A program made the position numbers and the translations under genes. Below are positions 1 to 7,858 of a stretch of 55,074 bases of DNA, piece by piece. Source of the stretch: Cupriavidus yeoncheonensis (GTDB lineage Bacteria > Pseudomonadota > Gammaproteobacteria > Burkholderiales > Burkholderiaceae); the NCBI RefSeq assembly GCF_905397275.1, contig NZ_CAJPUY010000032.1, forward strand, positions 1 through 55,074, in the 5' to 3' direction. Within the stretch, counting starts at the first letter, position 1, and every line of letters begins with the position of its first letter. Under the pieces are notes generated by a model that saw only the letters and a program-made list of their open reading frames with translations, was not told where the DNA came from and searched no databases.

Positions 1-180
1 ACCACCCATTCTTTGTATTCCGCCGGATAAGGTTTCATCTTCCAACCGTTACCGCCCCCATTGTCCTTCATCGAAAGGCGGCGAGGCGACAACTATCCTG
101 ACATGGAGGGCTTGGACAGAAGGTAACTCGCCGGCTACCCCGGCGAAACAGCAGCGCATGCCAAGCACAACCCCCTCGCT

Positions 181-1083
181 TTACCCATTGAACACCGGCA
201 GCTTTCCAATCTCTTCCTTCAGGAACGCGATCAGCGCGCGCGTCGCCATGGTCGGGTGCCGGCTCGGCGTGGTGATGACATAGAGGCTGCTGCCGAGCCC
301 TTCGGGCTTCCAGTCGGTCAGCACGGGCACCAGATGGCCCTGGCGCACTTCATCCCAGCTCATGTAGCGCGGCAGCAGGCCAATGCCATGGCCTGCGCGC
401 ACGGCCTGCAGCAGGAAGCGGAAATGCTCGGATTGCAGGTGGGGCGCGAGTTCGACTTCTTCGCGCTGGCCCTCGCGATTGAGGGCTAGCACGAAGCGCG
501 TGCCGTACGGAGGGCAAAGGAAGTGGCAGCGCGTCAGGTCGGCCGGCACGCGCGGCGGCGCGACGCGTTCCAGGTATGCGGGCGACGCGCAGAGCTCCCA
601 GTCGATCGGGCAGATCTCGCGCGCCACGTGGTCCAGCGGCGGCGACGAGGTCACGCGCAGTGCCACGTCGATTTCCGAAGCGATCAGGTCGACCACGCGG
701 TTCGCAAAGAACACGCGCAGCGTGATGCCCGGGTAGCGCTGCGCAAACTGCAGCAGCAGCGGCGCGACGAACGCATCGCCCAGGCCCGTGGGCATGCTGA
801 CGCGCACATGGCCGCGCAGCGTCTTGCCCAGGCTGTCGATCTCGGCCTGCGCCGATGCCACCTCCTGCAGGATGCGCAGCCCGTGCTGATAGAGCGCCTG
901 GCCCGGCTCGGTCATCTCCAGCCGGCGCGTGGTCCGGCGCAAAAGCTGGGCGCCCGCCTGCTGTTCCAGCTCGCGCAACTGGCGGCTCACTTGCGAGCGC
1001 GTCACGCCGCGCCGCCGGCCGGCTTCGGCGAGATTGCCGGCATCGACGATGTCGACAAAGGCCTCGATCAGGTTCAGGTCCAT
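181..1083 (-). CDS. LysR-type transcriptional regulator
   Basis: A 300-residue protein of normal LysR-family length. The first 60 residues carry the winged helix-turn-helix (TRSQVSRQLRELE near residues 28-40). From about residue 90 there is the periplasmic-binding-protein-like effector domain (VRVSMPTGLGDAFVAP). It is divergent from an acyl-CoA synthetase gene with 127 bp between the starts. LysR proteins usually regulate the divergent neighbour, so a role in controlling the synthetase and the following Bug receptor is a reasonable inference. The inducer cannot be read from the sequence. The start is the ATG at 1083; the frame opens further upstream only into the intergenic region. Confidence 0.9.
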   Translation of the reverse strand: MDLNLIEAFVDIVDAGNLAEAGRRRGVTRSQVSRQLRELEQQAGAQLLRRTTRRLEMTEPGQALYQHGLRILQEVASAQAEIDSLGKTLRGHVRVSMPTGLGDAFVAPLLLQFAQRYPGITLRVFFANRVVDLIASEIDVALRVTSSPPLDHVAREICPIDWELCASPAYLERVAPPRVPADLTRCHFLCPPYGTRFVLALNREGQREEVELAPHLQSEHFRFLLQAVRAGHGIGLLPRYMSWDEVRQGHLVPVLTDWKPEGLGSSLYVITTPSRHPTMATRALIAFLKEEIGKLPVFNG

Positions 1084-1100
1084 CGGGGATTGCCTGCAGG

Positions 1101-1148
1101 ATTGTCACGTCTAGCGCAACATTGTGATTCCGGCGCGGCGAATTGTCG
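1101..1148. promoter_or_regulatory. Three phased ATTGT boxes in the LysR/synthetase divergent region
   Basis: The short motif ATTGT occurs at 1101 (ATTGTCA), 1121 (ATTGTGA) and 1142 (ATTGTCG), that is every 20-21 bp or about two helical turns. It lies between a LysR gene and its divergent target. LysR proteins bind several sites on one DNA face, so this is a plausible operator. No binding data are available and the motif is short. Confidence 0.35.
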
Positions 1149-1210
1149 ATGCCACGCTGCGCGGCTACAGTGGAACGCTGCCAAACAGGACAAAGCACAG
1201 GAGACAAGCG

Positions 1211-2710
1211 ATGGCCACAGACCTCTGGTTCGAAGACCTGCACCGCGACGGCGCCGAACTGCTCGACCGTGGCGCCCGCCTTGCCGGCGGCCTGCGCGCC
1301 GCCGGCCTGCAGGAGGGCGACGTGGTGGCGGTGCTGCTGCGCAACGACCCGGTCTATGTCGATGTCGTCCAGGCCTGCCGCATCGGCGGCACCTATTACT
1401 GCCCGATCAACTGGCACTTCACCACCGAGGAAGTGCGCTTCCTGCTGGCCGATAGCGGTGCCCGCGCGCTCATCGTGCATGCTGGCCTGCTGGCCGCGGT
1501 GCGCGAGGCCGTGCCGGCGGGCATGACCGTGCTGGTGGTGGCCGACGACGCGCAGGCGCCGGATGGCACCGGCTACGAAGCCTGGCTCGCACGGCAGGCC
1601 CCGTACGACGGCCCGCGCGTGTCCCCGCGCGGCCATATGGCCTACACCTCGGGCACCACCGGCCGTCCCAAGGGCGTGCTGCGGGAGCCGGTGCCGCTGG
1701 AACAGCTCGAAGACCAGCTCGCGCGCGCGCGCTCGCTGGTGCGGCAGGTCTACGGCATCGTCCCCGGCTGCCGCGCGCTGATGTCGGCGCCGCTGTACCA
1801 CAGCGCGCCCGGTTCGTTTATCCAGAATGCGCTGCAGATGGCCGAGCGCCTCGTGCTCACGCCGCGCTTCGATCCGGAGCAGGTGCTGGCGCTGGTGGAG
1901 AAGCACCGCATCGACGTGCTCTACCTCGTGCCGATCATGTACGTGCGCCTGCTCAAGCTGGCGCCCGAGGTGCGCGCGCGCTACGACCTGTCGTCGATCC
2001 GCTTCGTCGCCTCGACCGGCTCGCCGTGCGCGCCGGAGGTCAAGCGCGCGATGCTCGAATGGCTGGGCCCGGTGATCCACGAAACCTACGCGTCCAGCGA
2101 GGCCGGCATGATCACGGTCGCCACGCCGGCCGATGCCGCCGCCCGCCCGGGCACTGCCGGCAAGCCGGTGGACGACGCGCAGCTGCGCATCCTCGATGAG
2201 GACGGCAGGCCATGCGCGCCGGGGGAGGTCGGCATGGTGTATGTGCGCCAGCCAGCCTACCCCGACTTCACTTACCGCAACAACGATGCCGCGCGCCGCG
2301 CCATCGACCGCGACGGCCTGGTGACGCTCGGCGACATGGGCTACGTCGATGCCGACGGCTACCTGTTCATCTGCGACCGCGCCTCGGACATGGTGATCTC
2401 GGGCGGCGTGAACATCTATCCGGCCGAGATCGAGCACGAGCTGGTGCGTTACCCCGGCGTGGCCGATTGCGTGGTGTTCGGCGTCCCCGACGATGAATAT
2501 GGCGAGCGGCTGCTGGCCATGGTGCAGCCGATGCCGCAAGCAACGATCCGCGAGGAAGAGGTGATCGACTGGCTGCGCGCGCGCCTTTCGGGCTTCAAGG
2601 TCCCGCGCAGCATCGTGATCGAGCCGCAGTTGCCGCGCGATGAAACCGGCAAGCTGGCCAAGCGCCGGCTGCGCGACCGGTACTGGGAAGGGCGCCAGCG
2701 GCGCGTCTGA
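1211..2710 (+). CDS. AMP-dependent acyl-CoA synthetase (class I adenylate-forming)
   Basis: A 499-residue acid:CoA ligase: ATP + carboxylate + CoA to acyl-CoA + AMP + PPi. The phosphate-binding loop YTSGTTGRPKG is at about residues 145-155. The ETYASSEAG substrate/ATP motif, the hinge region (GDMGYVDADGYLFICDRASD) and the C-terminal catalytic lysine motif (RDETGKLAKR) are all present. The frame opens earlier, at 1124. I chose the ATG at 1211 because AGGAGACAAGCG lies just before it and the protein then aligns from the first conserved residues. It is followed after 76 bp by a Bug receptor and is divergent from a LysR regulator, suggesting an uptake-and-activate unit for an organic acid. The substrate is unknown. 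Confidence 0.88.
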   Translation: MATDLWFEDLHRDGAELLDRGARLAGGLRAAGLQEGDVVAVLLRNDPVYVDVVQACRIGGTYYCPINWHFTTEEVRFLLADSGARALIVHAGLLAAVREAVPAGMTVLVVADDAQAPDGTGYEAWLARQAPYDGPRVSPRGHMAYTSGTTGRPKGVLREPVPLEQLEDQLARARSLVRQVYGIVPGCRALMSAPLYHSAPGSFIQNALQMAERLVLTPRFDPEQVLALVEKHRIDVLYLVPIMYVRLLKLAPEVRARYDLSSIRFVASTGSPCAPEVKRAMLEWLGPVIHETYASSEAGMITVATPADAAARPGTAGKPVDDAQLRILDEDGRPCAPGEVGMVYVRQPAYPDFTYRNNDAARRAIDRDGLVTLGDMGYVDADGYLFICDRASDMVISGGVNIYPAEIEHELVRYPGVADCVVFGVPDDEYGERLLAMVQPMPQATIREEEVIDWLRARLSGFKVPRSIVIEPQLPRDETGKLAKRRLRDRYWEGRQRRV

Positions 2711-2786
2711 GCGAAGCGCGGCAGGGCCGCATCCATCAAGACCAGAAGCATGGCGCCCACGATGGCGCCGCCAGACAGGAGACACT

Positions 2787-3782
2787 ATGCAAGGCAGTAA
2801 ATTCGGCCGCCGGGCCTGGCTCGCCGCCACGGCAGCCGCCGTCTGTGCGCTGGCAGGCGGCGCACAGACGGCGCTGGCCGCCTATCCGGACCATCCGATC
2901 AAGCTCGTGGTGCCGTACACGCCGGGCGGCTCGACCGACCAGTTCGGCCGCGCGCTTGCCGACGGCATGTCGCGCCAGCTTGGCCAGACCGTGGTGGTGG
3001 AAAACCGCCCGGGCGCGGCCACCATGGTCGGCACCGGCAGCGTGGCGCGCGCGCCGGCCGACGGCTACACCATGGTGCTGGCCACCAACGGCAGCATGGT
3101 GCTCAACCCCTTGCTGTACAGGAAGATCGCCTACGACCCGCCGCGCGACTTCAGGATCTTCAGCATCGGCACCGAGGTGCCGCTGGTGGTGGTGACCAAC
3201 AACAAGGTGCCGGCCGGCAACGTCCGCGACTTCGCCAGCTATGCCAGGGCCAGCGGCGGCAAGCTCAACTATTCGTCGGTGGGGCTGGGCAACGCGCTGC
3301 AGCTTGCCACCGAGATGCTGAAGACCGAACTGGGCATCGAGGTCACGCACGTGCCCTACAACGGCAGCGCGCCGGCGCTGTCGGCGCTGCTCGCCAATGA
3401 CACGCAGCTGATGGTGGACGTGGTCAGCACCTCGCTGCCGCACATCAAGGCGGGCAAGCTCAAGGCGCTGGCCGTCACCGGCCGCCAGCGGCTGGCCGTC
3501 CTGCCCAATGTGCCGACCGTCGCCGAAGGCGGCTACCCCGACTTCCAGGCCGCCACTTGGTTCGGCCTGGCTGTGCCGGCGCAGACCCCGCCCGAGGCCG
3601 TGGCAAAGCTGCGCGCCGCGGCCGACGGCGTGCTGAAGGACCCGAAGTTCCGCGCCACCTTCAGCGACCTGGGCCTGGTGGTGCAGCCGCCGCGCACGCA
3701 GGCCGAGATCGACCGCTATGTCGAAGCCGACCGCGAGCACTGGGGCAAGGTGATCCGCGCCAACAACATCACGCTGGATTGA
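2787..3782 (+). CDS. Bug-family tripartite tricarboxylate transporter receptor
   Basis: A 331-residue periplasmic solute receptor of the TctC/Bug family. The N-terminal signal (GRRAWLAATAAAV, cut near TALA-AYPD) is followed by the family opening YPDHPIKLVVPYTPGGSTD and the VENRPGAA segment, both typical. The later segments GTGSVARAPADGYTM and NVPTVAEGGYPDFQA also fit. The start at 2787 has GACAGGAGACACT just upstream. No TctA or TctB membrane partner is encoded here, which is common for the many orphan Bug genes of Burkholderiales. Its place after an acyl-CoA synthetase suggests that the ligand is a carboxylate; this is inference. Confidence 0.93.
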   Translation: MQGSKFGRRAWLAATAAAVCALAGGAQTALAAYPDHPIKLVVPYTPGGSTDQFGRALADGMSRQLGQTVVVENRPGAATMVGTGSVARAPADGYTMVLATNGSMVLNPLLYRKIAYDPPRDFRIFSIGTEVPLVVVTNNKVPAGNVRDFASYARASGGKLNYSSVGLGNALQLATEMLKTELGIEVTHVPYNGSAPALSALLANDTQLMVDVVSTSLPHIKAGKLKALAVTGRQRLAVLPNVPTVAEGGYPDFQAATWFGLAVPAQTPPEAVAKLRAAADGVLKDPKFRATFSDLGLVVQPPRTQAEIDRYVEADREHWGKVIRANNITLD

Positions 3783-3945
3783 CGGCGGCACGCGCGGCGG
3801 GCCACGAACCGCGCATCGGCGGCATTCGGCCGATTACCTGGGACGCGCGGCGTGGCCCGCGCTGACGGGCGTATAGTGCGGGGACATCCAGGCACAGGCG
3901 CCCGCAACGGCCGGGCGCGCAAGATGCCGCCATGCCCCGCTTGTC

Positions 3946-5445
3946 ATGACAGATCGCGCCCCGTCCGAACCACCCGGCCCGTCCGCTGCCGCTGACCAAC
4001 CCGTCAGCGCCGCCGCATCGGACAAGCATCCTGATCGTCCGGCTGGCCCGGACGACCCGGCCAATAGTCGCCTGGCTGACACGATCAGCCGCCGCGCCCG
4101 CCTTGCCGCTTGGCGCAAGTCGCGCCAGGTCGGGCGCATCTCGCGCACCACGCTGCGCTATGCGGTCTTCATGTGTGGCGCCGGCTGCGTAGCGCTGTTC
4201 TCCATGGTGTTCGCATGGATCGCCGAACTGGCGCTGCGCTGGAACCACCAGCTGACACAGGCCACGCCGTGGATCGCCTTCGTGATGCTGCCGTTCGGGC
4301 TGGCCGCGCTGCGCTGGCTGACCATCCGGTTCGCGCCGCAGGCGCGCGGCAGCGGCATTCCGCAGGTGATCGCGGCAGTCACGCTGCCGCCGTCGGGGCC
4401 CGCGCAGACGTTGCTGGTGTCGTTCCGCCAGTCGATGTGGAAGGTCGTGCTGACCGCCGCCGGGCTGCTCGCGGGCGCTTCGGTCGGGCGGGAGGGGCCG
4501 TCGGTGCAGGTCGGCGCCGCGGCCATGCTGGCCTGGGGCCACTGGTGCCATGAAAGGCTGCGCTTTCGCATCGGCTTCCACCCGAACGCGCTGATCGCGG
4601 CGGGTGCCGCCGGCGGTCTGGCGGCGGCGTTCAACACGCCGCTGGCCGGCGTGGTGTTCGCCATCGAGGAACTCGGCCGCGGCACGGCCGTGCGCTGGGA
4701 CCGGCTGGTGCTGTCCGGTGTGCTGACCGCCGGTTTCCTGTCGCTGGCGTTGCTGGGCAACAACCCGTACTTCGTCGTCAAGGTGCCCATGCTGGTGCTG
4801 CATGACGCCTGGGGGCCGGTGATCCTGTGCGCGGTGGTGTGCGGTGTGCTCGGCGGCGTGTTTGCCAAGGCGCTGATCGGCGGCGTGCCGGGACTGTTGC
4901 CGGCGCGCTGGCGCGACTGGCCGTCCGCGCATCCGGTGCAGGTGGCCTTCGGCTGCGGGCTGGTGGTGGCCGCGCTGGGCTGGGCGACGGGCGGGGCGAC
5001 GTTCGGTACGGGCTATGAGCAGGCTTCGGCGCTGATCAATGGCGAATCGCACGCCACGTTGTGGTTCGGCCTGGCCAAGTTCGCGGCCACGGTGGTGTCG
5101 TATTTCGCGGGCATTCCCGGCGGCATCTTCACGCCGGCGCTGGCCATCGGCGCCGGCATCGGCGAGAACGTGGCGCATTTCATCCCCGGCATGCTCGAGC
5201 CGCGCCTGCTGGCGCTGGTGGCCATGGCCGCATTCCTGGCCGGCGCCACGCAGGCACCGATCACGGCCAGCGTGATCGTCATGGAGATGACGCGCACGCA
5301 GGACCTGACCCTTTTTCTGCTGGCGGCTTCGCTGCTGGCATCATTCATTTCGCGGCAGTTTTCGCCGCACCCGTTCTATCACCACGTGGGCCATGCCTTC
5401 CGGCGCGAGGCGCAGGCCCTGGTACGCAAGGCCCCCGCAGGCTGA
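3946..5445 (+). CDS. clcA: ClC-family chloride channel / H+-Cl- antiporter
   Basis: A 499-residue polytopic membrane protein of the ClC family. The three anion-pathway motifs are visible: GSGIPQV (first), GREGPSVQ with the gating glutamate, and GGIFTPAL. A second glutamate pair follows FNTPLAGVVFAIEE, at the place of the proton glutamate of the E. coli antiporter, so a H+/Cl- exchanger is more likely than a passive channel. The first 65 residues are Pro/Ala-rich, polar and probably cytoplasmic. There is no CBS domain. It stands alone between convergent or unrelated neighbours, so its physiological role (for example acid resistance) is not shown by context. Confidence 0.92.
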   Translation: MTDRAPSEPPGPSAAADQPVSAAASDKHPDRPAGPDDPANSRLADTISRRARLAAWRKSRQVGRISRTTLRYAVFMCGAGCVALFSMVFAWIAELALRWNHQLTQATPWIAFVMLPFGLAALRWLTIRFAPQARGSGIPQVIAAVTLPPSGPAQTLLVSFRQSMWKVVLTAAGLLAGASVGREGPSVQVGAAAMLAWGHWCHERLRFRIGFHPNALIAAGAAGGLAAAFNTPLAGVVFAIEELGRGTAVRWDRLVLSGVLTAGFLSLALLGNNPYFVVKVPMLVLHDAWGPVILCAVVCGVLGGVFAKALIGGVPGLLPARWRDWPSAHPVQVAFGCGLVVAALGWATGGATFGTGYEQASALINGESHATLWFGLAKFAATVVSYFAGIPGGIFTPALAIGAGIGENVAHFIPGMLEPRLLALVAMAAFLAGATQAPITASVIVMEMTRTQDLTLFLLAASLLASFISRQFSPHPFYHHVGHAFRREAQALVRKAPAG

Positions 5446-5619
5446 CTGCCGGGCCATGCTCACCGTGCTTGCCAGCGCAAGGCCGCGGATGACAGGATGA
5501 GCGCACTTTGCGGCGTATGAAGTGCCCAATGCGCCATGCTGGCGGTGCGAGATGCAGCCCGCCGGAACATCCCGCCCGCCGCAGGCTCCAACAGGGGCCT
5601 TTTCTGAGGAGTCTGGATT

Positions 5620-6360
5620 TTGAAATTTCCCGTTGCCGGGCTGGCTGCCGCCGGTCTGATCTGCGCCGCAACCAGCGCCTTTGCCGCCCCGGCCGCTTCT
5701 GCCGCCGCTCCTGCCGCCCCTTCCGCCGTCCCTCCGGCTGCAGCACCAAAGCCTGCCCAGAAGGCTGCGCCCGCCGGTGACAGCGCGCTGTCACCCATGC
5801 TGAAACTGCTGGAAATCGGCAATCCGCTGCCCGCGCTGCCTGACTGTGCCGACAAGCGCACGCCGGATGGCCGCGACGTCACCGCCTTCTGCGTCGAGGT
5901 GAAGGGCGACGGCATCATGCGCCAGGTCGGGATTCCGCGCGACAAGCGCCCGGCCTTTATGGACGGCGTGCATGTGGTGGCCTTTGTCGACCGCAACGCG
6001 CTGGTCGGCGTGATCGTGCCGACCGCCGGCGCCAATTCGCAGCAGGCCGCGCTGGACAGCCTGAATGCCCTGTACGGCAAGCCGTTCCGCCAGGAGCAGG
6101 AGGACATGCGCGACAAGGCCGGCAACCCGGTCAAGACCATCCACGCGGGCTGGATGGAGAAGCCGCTCACGGTCGAGTTGTACTCCATGCCGGAAGACCC
6201 GGGCACCGGCACCATCGAAATGCTGCTGCCCCGGGCCCGCGCGCTGATGGCGGACAAGGACGCGCAGGTCGCGCAGCAGCTTGCGCCCGCATCGGCGCCC
6301 GCCGCCGCGCCAAAGGAAAAGAAGCCGGCGCCCAAGCCCGTCAAGCCGGGCAGTTGGTAA
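5620..6360 (+). CDS. Exported protein of unknown function
   Basis: A 246-residue protein with a clear signal peptide (cut near ATSAFA-APAA) followed by an Ala/Pro-rich linker to about residue 50. A globular middle part comes next and contains two cysteines (LPDCADKRT and TAFCVEVKG), which could form a disulfide. The C-terminus is Ala/Pro/Lys-rich (PAPKPVKPG). The start codon is TTG at 5620, chosen because CTGAGGAGTC lies upstream and the signal peptide begins there. I do not recognise the family. It probably resides in the periplasm. Confidence 0.7.
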   Translation: MKFPVAGLAAAGLICAATSAFAAPAASAAAPAAPSAVPPAAAPKPAQKAAPAGDSALSPMLKLLEIGNPLPALPDCADKRTPDGRDVTAFCVEVKGDGIMRQVGIPRDKRPAFMDGVHVVAFVDRNALVGVIVPTAGANSQQAALDSLNALYGKPFRQEQEDMRDKAGNPVKTIHAGWMEKPLTVELYSMPEDPGTGTIEMLLPRARALMADKDAQVAQQLAPASAPAAAPKEKKPAPKPVKPGSW

Positions 6361-6408
6361 CGCCTGGCCTGATCCCGCCTGACGCCCCGACGCCGGACGG
6401 CGGGCCGC

Positions 6409-7218
6409 TCAGATGCCGTCCATCACCTTGTCCAGTCCGCGCACCACGCCGCGCACGGTGTGAACCTGGCGGATGGCCAGCAACGCGCCCGAGACATAGG
6501 GCTTGGAGCCGTCGCCGGCCTCATGCTTGAGGTGCAGGCGCTGGCCGTCGGCGCCGAAGATCACTTCCACGCCGAGCTGGTAGCCGGGCAGCCGCACGGC
6601 ATGCACCTGCGTGCCGGACATGGTCGCGCCGCGCGTCTCGCGCGGGCCGTTGACCTGGTCCACGGGTACCGCCTGCTGCGCGGCCTTGACCTCGCCGAGA
6701 CGGAACGCCAGCTCGCGCACCGTGCCGGACGGCACATCGACCTTGCCGGCCTTGGCGTAGTCGATGATCTCCCAGTGATCCAGGTGGCGCGCCGCCATTT
6801 CCGCGAACTTCTGCAGCAGCACGACGGTGATGGCGAAGTTGCCGCACGCCAGCACGCCGCGCTCGGCCTTGCGCGCGGCGGCGTCGATCTCGGCATAGTC
6901 GTCGTCGGTCAGGCCCGACGTGCCGACCACCACGTGCGCGCCGTGTGCCAGCGCCTGCAGGATGTTGTGCTTGGCAATGGCCGGCTTGGTGTATTCCACG
7001 TAGACGTCATAGGGCGTGCTGCCCAGCGCCTCGATGCTGGCCGCCGCCACGCCCGGGGTATCGGCGTGGCCCGTAAGCTGCGCCAGCGGCTGCCCGGCGG
7101 CGCCGCGCGACAGGCCGGCCACCAGCGTCATGTCGGCCGCGTGCGCCACGCCGCGTGCCAGTTCGCCGCCGGCCCAGCCGGTTACGCCGCCTACGGCGAC
7201 ACGGATCGGATTGCTCAT
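6409..7218 (-). CDS. DapB-like dihydrodipicolinate reductase paralogue lacking the catalytic histidines
   Basis: A 269-residue protein that aligns along its whole length with 4-hydroxy-tetrahydrodipicolinate reductase. The N-terminal nucleotide-binding motif GGVTGWAGGE, the FAITVVLLQKFAE segment and the substrate loop KVDVPSGT are present. The family catalytic block EAHHRHKVDAPSGT reads DYAKAGKVDVPSGT here. Both histidines are replaced (Ala155, Lys156), while the catalytic lysine (Lys159) stays. It follows an Lrp regulator by 49 bp in the same direction, next to lysine-degradation genes. I infer a reductase acting on a related cyclic imine or enamine in lysine metabolism, not the housekeeping DapB, which should be elsewhere. 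Confidence 0.75.
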   Translation of the reverse strand: MSNPIRVAVGGVTGWAGGELARGVAHAADMTLVAGLSRGAAGQPLAQLTGHADTPGVAAASIEALGSTPYDVYVEYTKPAIAKHNILQALAHGAHVVVGTSGLTDDDYAEIDAAARKAERGVLACGNFAITVVLLQKFAEMAARHLDHWEIIDYAKAGKVDVPSGTVRELAFRLGEVKAAQQAVPVDQVNGPRETRGATMSGTQVHAVRLPGYQLGVEVIFGADGQRLHLKHEAGDGSKPYVSGALLAIRQVHTVRGVVRGLDKVMDGI

Positions 7219-7267
7219 CGTCTTTTCTCTCCCGTTGCGGTGATGTGGGTCGCAGGAGCATACCGCG

Positions 7268-7726
7268 CTAGCCGGTTGCGCGCCGGCGGTCGATTTTTCT
7301 TGCCAGCACGATCGACGTGGTGGTGTGGTTCACGCCGTCGAGCATGCCGATCTCGTCGAGCAGCTGGTCGAGCCGCGCGTGGGTGTCGCAGCGGATGACC
7401 GCCATGTAGTCCACCGGGCCGCTGACCGAACTCAGTTCCTCGATCTCCGGCAGGCGCTGCAGCGCCCGCACGATGGCCGGACCTGCCTTGGGCTGCACCG
7501 ACAACCCGCAGAAGGCCTGGATGGCGTTGTCGCCCATCTCGCGCCCGAGCCGCACGCCGTAGCCGGCGATCACGCCGAGACGTTCCAGCCGCGCGATCCG
7601 CGCGACCACCGTCGTGCGCGCGATACCGAGATGGCGGGCCAGGTTGGCGGCACTTTCGCGCGCATTGGCCTGCAGCAGCGACAGCAGGTGCCGGTCGGTC
7701 TGGTCGAGCTTGTCGGAATCTGCCAT
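7268..7726 (-). CDS. Lrp/AsnC-family transcriptional regulator
   Basis: A 152-residue Lrp-type regulator: N-terminal helix-turn-helix (LDQTDRHLLSLLQ, then SAANLARHLGIARTTV) and a C-terminal RAM effector domain (VSGPVDYMAVIRC). Members bind amino acids and form octamers. It leads the DapB-like gene and is divergent from the saccharopine dehydrogenase-ALDH7 pair with 132 bp between the starts. It is therefore the probable lysine-responsive regulator of the divergent pathway. This assignment rests on position, not on binding evidence. Confidence 0.9.
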   Translation of the reverse strand: MADSDKLDQTDRHLLSLLQANARESAANLARHLGIARTTVVARIARLERLGVIAGYGVRLGREMGDNAIQAFCGLSVQPKAGPAIVRALQRLPEIEELSSVSGPVDYMAVIRCDTHARLDQLLDEIGMLDGVNHTTTSIVLARKIDRRRATG

Positions 7727-7730
7727 ATCG

Positions 7731-7756
7731 TCGAAATCTGTCGTCGTTTCGTTCGA
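7731..7756. promoter_or_regulatory. Candidate Lrp operator
   Basis: An imperfect inverted repeat, CGAAA (7732-7736) and TTTCG (7747-7751), lies directly upstream of the Lrp gene in the divergent intergenic region. Further CGTCGAA copies lie nearby (7729 and about 7770). Lrp proteins bind loose palindromes with AT-rich centres, so this is a candidate autoregulatory and pathway operator. The evidence is weak. Confidence 0.3.
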
Positions 7757-7858
7757 TTATGGAGGGCATTCGTCGAACTTGTGCCTTCTTTCTGTTGTGC
7801 GCGCTGACCATACTTCAGTCAGGAATGCACAAGACAGGCTTGGACAGAGGAGGACACC

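Noticed and set aside
350..2830. Long open frame (826 codons) on the minus strand across the LysR and synthetase genes
   Set aside because: It is antisense to two genes with clear families, has no recognisable domain, and long antisense frames are common in high-GC DNA. The same applies to minus-strand frames at 26370-28577, 29235-31382 and 31259-33649 and to the plus-strand frame at 13652-15811.
6409..7218. Housekeeping dapB
   Set aside because: The catalytic histidines are missing and the context is lysine degradation, so the symbol was withheld.
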